The notes under the pieces were generated by a model. That model worked only from the letters and a program-made list of their open reading frames with translations, was not told the origin of the DNA and ran no database searches. From positions 21,928-85,927 of the forward strand of contig JAYKXP010000180.1 in NCBI GenBank assembly GCA_037176845.1: a stretch of DNA of 64,000 nt, in the 5' to 3' direction. Below, piece after piece: positions 46,490 through 55,913 of the stretch (the stretch's first letter is position 1; every line of letters begins with the position of its first letter). Position numbers and translations under genes: made by a program. The DNA comes from Paramarasmius palmivorus. Its lineage: Eukaryota; Basidiomycota; Agaricomycetes; Agaricales; Marasmiaceae.

Positions 46490-47139
46490 TTCTGCTGCCC
46501 GTCACTAGTCACTAGCTGTGAGTGTATTCCTACCCTGGGCCTCGTCAGGGACATAAAAACGTTCCATTTTATACACAACATACATCTATAGAGAACGATA
46601 GTATCGACTTGGAGTGATTATACAGTGGCAATGATTACAACTCGATGAAACACCTCTCGTGTTTCTAGACACACCGCAAGAGCCGCAAAATCGATTCCTG
46701 CCACGGAATGTATTCCCCCAGGCCCGACACATTGCTAGCAAAAGACGCGTCAAACATAGCTTCCGTTCAATGAGGTCCTGCATTGGCCAAGTGTAACCGT
46801 GACGTAGTCTCCTGTAAGCAGACGGTATACCCTTTTTGTGGTGAGGTGAGTAACCGTGACGCTAGTGAGCTTCTCGAGCGGGTCCTTCCATTTCCCGCGG
46901 ACGACCATACATGTGCGACGTCCTGGTAACCTAGGTACCCCCAGCGTTAGAAAACGTGCCTTTTGAATGTCGTGAATGTTCACGACGTGCCCAAAGTTGA
47001 CCAGAGGATAGGTGTTGGGCTTATCTGGACTACCAGCGATCAGCCCATATACGAACCGAGCTGGTTGATAGCCGGGGTGTAAACCGTGGAAGAACTGTCT
47101 TGGTTTTCAGTACATCAGACCAAAGTATATGCAAAGGGA
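46490..47139 (-). pseudogene. Decayed reductase/epimerase copy 2, cut by Helitron
   Basis: 46490-46700 copies the intergenic 40813-41030 (shared 'cccgtcactagtcactagct' and 'ttttatacacaacatacatc'). From about 46670 it matches the 3' part of the reductase gene: 'gattcctgccacggaatgta' near 46695, and the DVRDVAKAHV-equivalent near 46970 ('tgttcacgacgtgcccaaag'). The frame is lost. Similarity to copy 1 continues to 'tgcaaaggga' and stops at 47139, exactly where I place the Helitron 3' end. Confidence 0.7.
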
Positions 47140-47152
47140 CTAGCAGGAATGG

Positions 47153-47168
47153 GTCCGCTAACGCCGAC
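47153..47168 (-). terminator. Helitron 3' subterminal hairpin
   Basis: A 16-nt inverted repeat with a 4-nt loop and one central mismatch in a 6-bp stem, nine nucleotides from the CTAG terminus. Helitron termination hairpins are usually 16-20 nt and lie about 10 nt from the CTRR end, so position and size fit. Confidence 0.55.
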
Positions 47169-47339
47169 AGGCACGAGTTCGGTTTTTTTCTTTTCACACG
47201 TAAGAACCTGCATGTTTTTGGAAGGGGGATGATATTAAACGAAGATACGATTACATCGAGACGCGATACAAAGGCTGGCTACACTACACTACCACATACA
47301 CGAAAGAAATCCGGTGTCCAAGCTGTTCGAAAAATGATA

Positions 47340-47375
47340 TCACATGACGACCTGAGGAGTAAGGTCGTCACGTGA
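47340..47375. repeat. 36-nt palindrome, copy 1
   Basis: The arms start tcacatgacgacct and end aggtcgtcacgtga. It begins seven bases beyond the stop of the Rep/helicase gene, about 200 bases inside the proposed element end. It differs from the other two copies at a few arm positions. Confidence 0.85.
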
Positions 47376-47381
47376 AGTCAT

Positions 47382-50300
47382 TTACAGAATTTGATACACG
47401 ACAGCCGTTGCAGTGTACCCTCGTGTGGAAGCAAGATCGAGAGATCTCAGCCCAAAATTTCCGTTCCAGACATAGACCCCCCTCTGAGTGCCTTCGGCCA
47501 TGCCATCATGATACCACACGTCGCTATCAACATCTACGGAACGGGATACAAAATGAGAATTACCATAGTAAACAACACCAGAAAGTCGATATCGCACTGA
47601 ACCATCTTGTACTGGTATCGTGAGCTCCGTGTCAATATACGGCAGTACGCCAGTCGAAGCGTTATGACGAATATGAACACCGATGAGTGGAGGGTGGTCG
47701 TTATATACCACATGGGAATTCAATCTTGTACCACAGGAGAAGCAAGAATGGGCAGAACGTGTATACTCTTCGGGTGATGTATAGCATCGTATAAGAGCAG
47801 CGGTAGAGAGTGTTTCATTTTGGCCTTGGTCGATCAAGGATAACGGCGGAGGAGTGACATCTTGACGCTGAAATGCACACGTATTGCAAGTATGAAGTCG
47901 TACAGACCCCATCATCTCGATACGGAATATTGCGGTAAGTATATCCCATGCACTCGCATATGTCCCAATGCAAAAATCAGTGGGCTGCGACAACGCCAGT
48001 AATTCTCGAAGCCTATCTCTGATGGCAGAGATGTCCATCATTCCTGTTCGACACTTTTCAAACATGGTTGCGAGGGTGTATTGAATCTCGTTGCCTGATT
48101 GTCGGAAGATCTCAGACCATCGGACTGGATCTTCGGCCCAGATAGAATGCACGATAGACAGGACAGCGTCATATGCGCAGCTATTATTACTCCACACCGG
48201 AGCAGGCAAGGTGCGAGGGGTACGAGTGATGGAGATTGGGGAAACAATTCTAGCGCGCTTAGAAGTAGAGGGTACAGCTAGTGAGGAGAGATCACGCTTG
48301 ACGCGGGGTTTCTGTTTTGTAGGCATTCTAAGTGGTAGAGCAGGTTTTGGCAATCGATTCGGTGGGGACTTCTTTTCAGATAGGGGCAGGGATGGTTTGG
48401 CTTGGTCGTTCAACACTTTGGCTTGGTCGCTTGCTTTGGCTTGGCCGTTCACTTTCTGTTTCTGTCGGGAAACTATCTGCCATGCCACTTCTCCTACATC
48501 TACAGCCTCGAGCGGGTCTGAAGGTGACCACCGGATAGTTTTGTAGACGTTAGGGGGCACGTAAGAATGACCAACGTAGTCGCGGAAAGAGTTAATTAAT
48601 GCATTTCTGGTAGTCCCACATACCTTTGAAGGAAGAGTACACTCGAAGCGTCGTGTAGTGATATCATCAAGGAGCTCTAGCTCTCGATACTCCTGTCTAA
48701 GAGCATTCCCACGCAAGCCGCCCTGTATCTTTTTAGGATCAAAGCTTTGAATGATAAGTGTTCCTGCTGCGCAAGAACTTCTGGAAAGGGCAGTGTAGTA
48801 TCCATGAAAATCTGCGCAATTATTCAGGTGAACTACATTGTCAGGCCTGGTTTTTCCTTGTGATGCATAGTCTGTCATTGCAAAACAAGGAAGAACATCT
48901 ACCTGAGAGCGAGTGACATTGATATAGTTACCACTGGGGAAAGTGATTTTGGCCTCTTCTGACGAAGGTGTTAACGGAACAACATTTTCGGGAAGGCCTG
49001 GTATATTCACGGGAGAAGGGGGATTGGTGAGTTTCACGAACAGGGTATCCAAATGCAAGCGTGATGAAGGGCCTCGGGAGATCCAACCGACAACTGTTCC
49101 TTCTTGCCCCCGAGTGATGTTTAATTCTGTAGCGAGGTTTCTCCTGATCATAATCGGCATTCCTTTGCACAAACTCAGCTTTGATGCGGTGAGCGTATCA
49201 CAAGCAGACGGGTCGAGAGACCAGATGAGGTTTTTCCACGCCACAGTCAAGCAATTAAGTTTTAACAATTTACTGTTTGAACTCAATTGTCTCTCAGTGG
49301 CGACTCTCAACTCGTCGTCTGAGTAGAAATGAGTGAGCTGTTGACCTGTTTCAGCAGCGAAACGCTCACACCCAACTGAATTGATGAAATCCTTTTGAGC
49401 ATTCCGTGCAGTAATGATAGCGACATTTCGAAAACGTTTATGGCGCATAGACGGACCCCCAGGGACAGGAGAATGTACTCTGGAATTGAGGAAAGCAATA
49501 TCTGCAGGCGTACAATTCTTGTAGCGCATGTTTTCCAAAGCTGTACGGAACTTGGCGTCTTCGGGAGATTGCGTCCGCTGCCTCATATTCTGCCGCAGTA
49601 TGACAACAGTTGTTACATGATGCCAGAGCGACTTCCCGATTGCTTCTTCTTGTTGTCGAGGTGTGGATGTGAAAGCACCGATTCGTCGGCCATAAAGGGA
49701 AACGCTATCTTTACCCAAAGGAGGTGGAAGTTGCGCGAAATCACCTGCAAATATCATGTTCAAGCCACCGAATGGAATCTCGTCTCTAAGTAATGCGAGG
49801 CAAAGCTGGCGACTGATACGATAGAGATCCCAAGCGGAAAGCATGGAGACTTCATCAAAGAATATGTACTGAACACCCATCAGCCTCTCGCGGACATTAG
49901 GCAGCGAGGACTCCTGGGACGTTCTGTCGTTGATTCCAAAGGCCGAATGGTATGTAGAACCACCAAGCAGAGCCGCTGCGCTTCCTGTCGGGGCCACAAC
50001 GAGCAAGCGATATTCTTCCTTTCGGAGAGCAAAATAGTATATCAAGGCTTTGAGCACAGTGGACTTCCCAGTCCCCCCCATACCACCAACATGCATCTTC
50101 AGCTGATCAGGAACAGGAGAAGCTGCGTGGTTCGCAATAATCCTAAAAGCACGCTCCTGTTCTTTATTAAGAGAAAATACCTTAAGTGTCTGGTCTATGT
50201 ACGATTGATGATCACCGGCATTGAAAGTATTCTGAAGATAAGACTGATCTATGACATGAACTTGACCTTTCAATTCAGATTTCAACTTCGTGCGTTCAAA

Positions 50301-53300
50301 AAACTCAGTACGTACTGAAGCGGGGACGGTGTTCGTACGACTATTAATCACTTCATCACGTTTCTCCATCAAGAGAGATTTCCAATGATCTCTGGGTAGG
50401 GTAGGAAGCTGACTGATGTCTGGAGCATCAGCAGCTGACGAGACGCTTTTGTCCGGCTCCATGAGTCCTGCAACAGATAATATCCGCAACATGTCAGCTT
50501 TTAACATATCCGCGGAGCGAGCTTTTTGAGACTTATCTTGTACCTCGGCTAGCAAGTTATCAATAATATCGGTATCAGGAAGCCCAGGACAAATCTCGTC
50601 GTTTAGAGCAGGGGGGACACAGTCCTCGTCGTCAGAGAGTTCATCCAATGCCGGATCCCAGCTAGACGCGAGGTGATTGCCCTTTTTCATCTGCGCTCGA
50701 TAGTCGTCGCGAGCATCCAAGCATTCATATCTGATCATCATATTGTCCATTAACTTCTTTTGACGATCGGAGAACGAAAAGGCCTCGAAAGCTTGCGCCC
50801 ACGTCTGATCAGCTGGTTTTAAGTCGTTTCCATTGCGCCAAGGTTTGAACAAGGTAAGCATAGTACAACAGTAATATTCGTAGTCTCCTTGGTCCCGCCT
50901 GGGCAGGGATGCTCCGGTGAAGTTGACGACTACCTTATCGCTGTCTCTGCTGATCTGGGCGACGTGGGTGTTTGCGAGGTCGTGGGATGACATAAATCGA
51001 AATTGGTTCTTGCGTAATGTAACCTTTAATTTCGGCGACTCGTGTTCTGTTACCTGATCCTCAACGCCAGTGTCACTCTCACAGTCCTCTTTTGAAGCAG
51101 CGTTCCTTTTCGATTTAGTTTTACCGTGTCGTATAGACACTCGCTTAGCCAGGCGGACCCAATCGTACAGAGACCACTCGGCCGTCTCGGCAGGACGGTC
51201 CTTGTAGTCAGTAACTGGGGACAAGCCTATCACCCGATTACCTCGTTTCATCAAAGCCACCTTCTGTGGTTTCGAGGGTTGCTCGTTAGGATGACAGTCT
51301 CCTCGTACATGGGTCACATACTGTTGCCAATAAAAAGGGATGTAGGTATGGTCAGTGTAGTGGTCTGGGTACCCGAGGAGATACGAACAGATTAACGGGG
51401 CACCAAATTCCATCTTGGTACTGAGGACGTTGACAACTTTGGTGAGAAATTGTCGTGCACGTTCCTGACTATCAAGTGAACCTGTGACAAGGCTCTTATT
51501 TTTCGCAAATACAGATACGATAGAATCAAATACAACGTGAGTTTTCAGAGAAGCTTTCGTGATATAATCGGTGACATACAAAACAACAGACTTAATGGCA
51601 GTACCAGATCCCAGGAAGGTGACATCGGTGTTGCAGCGCAGAATGTAAGTAAGTGGATAAGTAAAAGTGTTAAAGTTCGGTTCACGCTTCTTCATCGTAA
51701 CTGCGCCAGTGAGGGGATCGAGAGTGGTTAGTTTGTAGCATGGCCTAGGAAAGCGAGCACGACATTTTCCCCAGCGATTGTCTCGACACCCCTTGTAGAG
51801 ATGCCTCTTCTTTCTGGTGCCATCTTTCTTCAAGTATCGTTTACAGTCGTGATAGTTGCATCGCAGAAGCAGCTCGTTTACAGTGCTCACGTACTTCTTT
51901 TTCCAGGTTAAGTAACCGCGACAAATTTTGCAAGTCATATCCGGACGACTAGCGTGATGGAGTTTACATCTTAATAGCGGTCCCTCTGGCAACACCTCGG
52001 ATGGAGGTTGATAAGATTCTTCCTTTTCAGCGATATCAGCGTCAGCTTTGACTTGCTCGTGTTCTGCATCGATGAAATCACCTGAAAACACGCTCTCAAG
52101 GTAGGCAATCAGTTTACGTTGAAATACCTCATTGCCGTCCAGTATCTTCTGACGAAGTTCTTCGGGTTTCAGGGCATTCTTTATCCATAGAAGAAGATGA
52201 AGGTGCAGTGTCAGACGGCCCTGTTGCTCAACTACGCCGTAATGAGCATCGTGCTCGCCGTACAAACCCCGGTGCGCCGAGTTGTAACCAAGAACATCCT
52301 CAAGAAATATCTTGACAACATAATTGAAGAACCTAGCACACGCCACAGGATTACTTCCGATGAGTTTGGCACGCTTCGTATACTCTTTGATCGTTGGTGT
52401 GAAACATTCGTCTGTGTCGGCATAGTATATAGCCAGCGGATGGAATTCATCAGCAGGAGCTATGGTAATGTACCAAGATGGGGCACCCTTGTGTACAATG
52501 AGCGACCACACTTCATTGCGCATAAATTTTTTCGTGGTCGTAGACCCAGGCACTTTTCCAGCTACACGATCCAAGTCCGATAGCACCTGAAAACATGCGG
52601 TTTCGGAAGGTGTTTGAGGGACAACCTTTTCCCCCTTTTGCATGCGGGACGCGATATTTTCTAATACTCGCTGGTCAAGCTGCATTATTCTGTCCGCTAC
52701 GGAAGAGAAGGATCGTTTATCAGCCAAGAGCCATCCAGACTGCGTCGCGGCCTTGACTTGCTGATGGCTGAACGCTACAATCGGAAAAGTCTTGTCAGTC
52801 TGAAAGCGTTTGTCGTGGTAGAGTAGCAACCATTTCTTGTGTTCGTTTTCTGACAAAAGAGCCGTTCCTAGACCTCCCATGCCATATGGAAACAGCCAGG
52901 GAAACATCTTGGGGTAAAGCGCAGGGTTCTTCCATATAGACTCTGGGGTAGAGTTGTGCCCAACAGTCAACAGTCGTCCACCAGAAGTAAAATGCTGAGC
53001 AGCATATCCCTTAATCTGGTCTTCAGATAAACGAATCAACTGTTCGTCAGTTAAACCATGAACAGTAAATGTGCAACCTTCTTCGACACCATCGCCGCAT
53101 TCCAAATCATTCACAGCCGTGGACTCCCGGGTCTTATTAGAATCAGACTCTTGCCATACAACACTGCAAGGCGGAGATTTTTCGTCATATTGCATGAGAT
53201 TGGTCGAGGATATAGCCACATCGCTGTAGTCGGAATGGTTCAGGATCAACCATTCTAACGCGAGTTTGACGGCATTCCTGCGGATAAGCAACGGTGTACG

Positions 53301-55706
53301 TGCAAAGTCAGCTTCCGTTGGCGGTGAAGGACCAGTAAAAAGGACAGCCAGTATCTCTTCCACATCTTCCCGAGGTGGCGGTAGAAGGCTATAGAGTCGA
53401 GGAGTTGGAGCCTCAAAAGCAACAGCATTCGCAGTCATTTTTCGACCGTGCTTACCGACTTTCACATATACAGCCGTGTGGCGTATGCGAGCTATCAGCA
53501 ACCTCTCCATGAATCTGAGATTCTTGAGCACGGGAGGAACCTCGCCAAGCCATAGACCTGTAGAAAGAGCATTCTTTGGCACGCAACCTTTGCTTAGAGA
53601 CGCTCTGCATAGAGCACATACGCGCGTACACCGATCATCGTATACAGGACCATCACGCTCAACTGCCGGTTCCGAAGACGAAGTACGTTCTTTGCGAGTC
53701 ACACCAGTTGCCTCTAGAACACGCAGTAGATTTTTTATTTTACGAATCTTGGAAAGTGCATTGCGTTGAGTGAGCTGACCACAGACTGCACACCCTGCCT
53801 CTTCGAAAACCTCGGGACGAAGTTTGTCACATGCAGATCGCAGAATAGTGTCGGTGAGGTTATCGTCGACCGGCTCAGGAGGAAACGTGGCCTGGGAAAC
53901 CGGAGCCGAGGAGTGGATGTTGACTGGAGGTATGCGATCTGAAGTCGAGCCATTAGGAATTATGGGCGGATTAATGTTGGTGCGTGGAGGTGGAGGTGAA
54001 AGTTCATCATACGAGAATGTTGTGACTGCAGAGACACATTTCGGACAATGATGATTGGCAAAATGTTGCTGTATGACAGGTAAAGTCAACTTATAGGCGT
54101 TTGGGATATCATGATATCGAGCAATTTTCCTAGCATTTGTCAGGGTGAGAAACGGCAGAATTGCGGACGGAGGAGCCGCTGAAACAACTACAGAGGACTT
54201 TGTCGAGGGGATCGTTAATGCAGCTTGTCCATGTGAAATAAAGGCACAGGCGGAGCCACCTTTGAGGTCAGATACTGTACAAGGATGAGGAACAACATAA
54301 GGTAACAAGACCTCTGGAGGGACCAGCGTCTTAGCACGACCGCCGCCCTTATAAGACGGTAACGAGGAGGGCATCGAGGAGGGCATAGGCTCAACCGGAG
54401 TAAGCTTGCGGAACAGGGTCAAGAAACCCTTGCAGCGATCTGTACACGAGTGAGAGAGCAAAGCATTATTACCTGCGGACACGCTGCAGACAGCTTCATG
54501 GGTAAGCGCAAGGGACCATGCTTCAGTAGTACTCACAGAAGGGGCTAACTGAGACACAGGCATGTTGGTGATGAGGTCATCAGGCGAACACAACTCATTC
54601 ACATAGGCGGGATCTCCGTGCACGGCAAAAGAATAGACATCAGTGTAACAATGTAGCGAGAGATTTGAAGGGTGAACCACAAAAGGTAGCAACATTTTAT
54701 AAGTATATAACTGGGTTGGTTGAGAAGGTACCTCTTCTGCGAAGGTGACAGGGTGACAGTGTGATTTTTGAAGGTGCAGTGTCTCGACAGAGAGCAGAAC
54801 CAGATCTGAAATATGCGAGTCCAAACAGTCCAATATCCGGGACTCGCCATCCAACGCGTACTGAGCCACGGTATTCAGCGGACATATACAGACCGCACAG
54901 TAAACCAGATATATGTATAGGAAGCCTCTAAAACGCGGCCAACACGCGAACAAACGTAAGATAGACACCCGAAAATCTTGCTTTGATATATAATGTCGAC
55001 ATATCCGGAGTGAAACAACCGATGCGAGTAACGAAGGCGAGTAAACGGCATTCGGCGCAGTAGACATAAGAAGGCAAGCGTTCAACACTGAGATCCACAG
55101 GGCGCGGAATATAAAGAGAACGTCTGCATAAAGCTCAACGGGTATCGAGAAGAGGTTTGGTGTAATATGAACCGGAGTGACCATATGAATGAAGACAACG
55201 AGAGCCTTGTACCGGAAACCTCGTCGAAAAGGATGAATTAGCTCCAGGACGGAGTGAGCGTTGTGTTTTACGATCTCCATGTGTCTGGAGAAGGGCGACA
55301 TAGATATAGAGCAGATATGAGGAGTGGAAGTACAGGGTAGTACTTCCTCGGATGGCATGACCAGAGTAGGACAAGCAAAGGATGAACCTTCAGCTGGAGA
55401 TGCCTGTATACAGGCGTGCTCTCGATAGACGGACAGGTCGCGATGAGCACGTGAACCGGCAGCAGGGAACCATACGTGTGGTGTAGTCAACAGAAGGTTG
55501 TAAGCTACGAGAGAGTCAGAGACGGCCACGGGATACAGGACACAGAACTCACATATACACATACACAGGATAACCGTCTTCCACCCTACTTTTTGCATGA
55601 CACGAACAAAAAATACTGTCGTACCAACAACGATTACGGAGATGAACGAAAGAGAGGATTGACACGTACGGGAGAGAGACTGTGATGCTATACAGCACTG
55701 GGTCAC
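47382..55706 (-). CDS. Helitron Rep/PIF1 helicase with C-terminal ubiquitin-protease-like domain
   Basis: Single uninterrupted frame of 2774 residues. In order: a long N-terminus, hydrophobic in its first third and not recognised; a KIARYHDIPNAYKL..HHCPKC segment (about 545-575) and a DUF6570-type region (about 635-740, CAVCGQL, CALCRASLSKGCVP, LWLGEVPP) usual in Helitron proteins; Helitron-like N domain from about 940 (FPWLFPYGMGGLG). The HUH motif is LTLHLHLLLW (about 1165), and two catalytic tyrosines lie in YVTDYITK (about 1377). PIF1-type helicase: Walker A GGMGGTGKST (about 1875), Walker B FFDEVSM (about 1947), later FAGDFAQLPP. The C-terminus has a cysteine box (WSNNSCAYDAVLSI, about 2505) and a histidine box (YYGNSHFVSR....WYHDG, about 2715) like a C19 deubiquitinase. 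Role: rolling-circle transposition. Key residues are present, so it may be active. Confidence 0.9.
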   Translation of the reverse strand: MTQCCIASQSLSRTCQSSLSFISVIVVGTTVFFVRVMQKVGWKTVILCMCICEFCVLYPVAVSDSLVAYNLLLTTPHVWFPAAGSRAHRDLSVYREHACIQASPAEGSSFACPTLVMPSEEVLPCTSTPHICSISMSPFSRHMEIVKHNAHSVLELIHPFRRGFRYKALVVFIHMVTPVHITPNLFSIPVELYADVLFIFRALWISVLNACLLMSTAPNAVYSPSLLASVVSLRICRHYISKQDFRVSILRLFACWPRFRGFLYIYLVYCAVCICPLNTVAQYALDGESRILDCLDSHISDLVLLSVETLHLQKSHCHPVTFAEEVPSQPTQLYTYKMLLPFVVHPSNLSLHCYTDVYSFAVHGDPAYVNELCSPDDLITNMPVSQLAPSVSTTEAWSLALTHEAVCSVSAGNNALLSHSCTDRCKGFLTLFRKLTPVEPMPSSMPSSLPSYKGGGRAKTLVPPEVLLPYVVPHPCTVSDLKGGSACAFISHGQAALTIPSTKSSVVVSAAPPSAILPFLTLTNARKIARYHDIPNAYKLTLPVIQQHFANHHCPKCVSAVTTFSYDELSPPPPRTNINPPIIPNGSTSDRIPPVNIHSSAPVSQATFPPEPVDDNLTDTILRSACDKLRPEVFEEAGCAVCGQLTQRNALSKIRKIKNLLRVLEATGVTRKERTSSSEPAVERDGPVYDDRCTRVCALCRASLSKGCVPKNALSTGLWLGEVPPVLKNLRFMERLLIARIRHTAVYVKVGKHGRKMTANAVAFEAPTPRLYSLLPPPREDVEEILAVLFTGPSPPTEADFARTPLLIRRNAVKLALEWLILNHSDYSDVAISSTNLMQYDEKSPPCSVVWQESDSNKTRESTAVNDLECGDGVEEGCTFTVHGLTDEQLIRLSEDQIKGYAAQHFTSGGRLLTVGHNSTPESIWKNPALYPKMFPWLFPYGMGGLGTALLSENEHKKWLLLYHDKRFQTDKTFPIVAFSHQQVKAATQSGWLLADKRSFSSVADRIMQLDQRVLENIASRMQKGEKVVPQTPSETACFQVLSDLDRVAGKVPGSTTTKKFMRNEVWSLIVHKGAPSWYITIAPADEFHPLAIYYADTDECFTPTIKEYTKRAKLIGSNPVACARFFNYVVKIFLEDVLGYNSAHRGLYGEHDAHYGVVEQQGRLTLHLHLLLWIKNALKPEELRQKILDGNEVFQRKLIAYLESVFSGDFIDAEHEQVKADADIAEKEESYQPPSEVLPEGPLLRCKLHHASRPDMTCKICRGYLTWKKKYVSTVNELLLRCNYHDCKRYLKKDGTRKKRHLYKGCRDNRWGKCRARFPRPCYKLTTLDPLTGAVTMKKREPNFNTFTYPLTYILRCNTDVTFLGSGTAIKSVVLYVTDYITKASLKTHVVFDSIVSVFAKNKSLVTGSLDSQERARQFLTKVVNVLSTKMEFGAPLICSYLLGYPDHYTDHTYIPFYWQQYVTHVRGDCHPNEQPSKPQKVALMKRGNRVIGLSPVTDYKDRPAETAEWSLYDWVRLAKRVSIRHGKTKSKRNAASKEDCESDTGVEDQVTEHESPKLKVTLRKNQFRFMSSHDLANTHVAQISRDSDKVVVNFTGASLPRRDQGDYEYYCCTMLTLFKPWRNGNDLKPADQTWAQAFEAFSFSDRQKKLMDNMMIRYECLDARDDYRAQMKKGNHLASSWDPALDELSDDEDCVPPALNDEICPGLPDTDIIDNLLAEVQDKSQKARSADMLKADMLRILSVAGLMEPDKSVSSAADAPDISQLPTLPRDHWKSLLMEKRDEVINSRTNTVPASVRTEFFERTKLKSELKGQVHVIDQSYLQNTFNAGDHQSYIDQTLKVFSLNKEQERAFRIIANHAASPVPDQLKMHVGGMGGTGKSTVLKALIYYFALRKEEYRLLVVAPTGSAAALLGGSTYHSAFGINDRTSQESSLPNVRERLMGVQYIFFDEVSMLSAWDLYRISRQLCLALLRDEIPFGGLNMIFAGDFAQLPPPLGKDSVSLYGRRIGAFTSTPRQQEEAIGKSLWHHVTTVVILRQNMRQRTQSPEDAKFRTALENMRYKNCTPADIAFLNSRVHSPVPGGPSMRHKRFRNVAIITARNAQKDFINSVGCERFAAETGQQLTHFYSDDELRVATERQLSSNSKLLKLNCLTVAWKNLIWSLDPSACDTLTASKLSLCKGMPIMIRRNLATELNITRGQEGTVVGWISRGPSSRLHLDTLFVKLTNPPSPVNIPGLPENVVPLTPSSEEAKITFPSGNYINVTRSQVDVLPCFAMTDYASQGKTRPDNVVHLNNCADFHGYYTALSRSSCAAGTLIIQSFDPKKIQGGLRGNALRQEYRELELLDDITTRRFECTLPSKVCGTTRNALINSFRDYVGHSYVPPNVYKTIRWSPSDPLEAVDVGEVAWQIVSRQKQKVNGQAKASDQAKVLNDQAKPSLPLSEKKSPPNRLPKPALPLRMPTKQKPRVKRDLSSLAVPSTSKRARIVSPISITRTPRTLPAPVWSNNSCAYDAVLSIVHSIWAEDPVRWSEIFRQSGNEIQYTLATMFEKCRTGMMDISAIRDRLRELLALSQPTDFCIGTYASAWDILTAIFRIEMMGSVRLHTCNTCAFQRQDVTPPPLSLIDQGQNETLSTAALIRCYTSPEEYTRSAHSCFSCGTRLNSHVVYNDHPPLIGVHIRHNASTGVLPYIDTELTIPVQDGSVRYRLSGVVYYGNSHFVSRSVDVDSDVWYHDGMAEGTQRGVYVWNGNFGLRSLDLASTRGYTATAVVYQIL

Positions 55707-55913
55707 GAAAAAAGCAAAGAATACGACAGGCCAAGCCAGGACACGAAGCTGTTATTCAAACGAAGAAGGTTATCAGCACATTGTAAAAGTAGGGACGGGA
55801 CAAATGCGAACCATGTCTAGGGAGTCGGAGGTATAAGGTCAGAAAGATACGAGAACGTTGAGATCAACCATTTAATTCACGTGATTGGATAGCTACAAAT
55901 AAAGCATAACTAT
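55707..55913. promoter_or_regulatory. Short spacer between JmjC and Rep/helicase genes
   Basis: Only about 207 bp separate the stop of the JmjC-type gene from the proposed start of the Rep/helicase gene on the same strand. It must hold the polyadenylation region of one and the promoter of the other, unless the true Rep start lies further downstream or the genes are co-transcribed. Confidence 0.4.

Noticed and set aside
47340..47375. Palindrome as the actual Helitron terminus
   Set aside because: No CTRR lies close outside it, whereas CTAG-T at 47140 has a hairpin at the right distance and coincides with the end of reductase homology.
48091..48546. Plus-strand 151-codon frame within the Helitron gene
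   Set aside because: Shadow frame over the low-complexity linker of the Rep/helicase protein; no domain.
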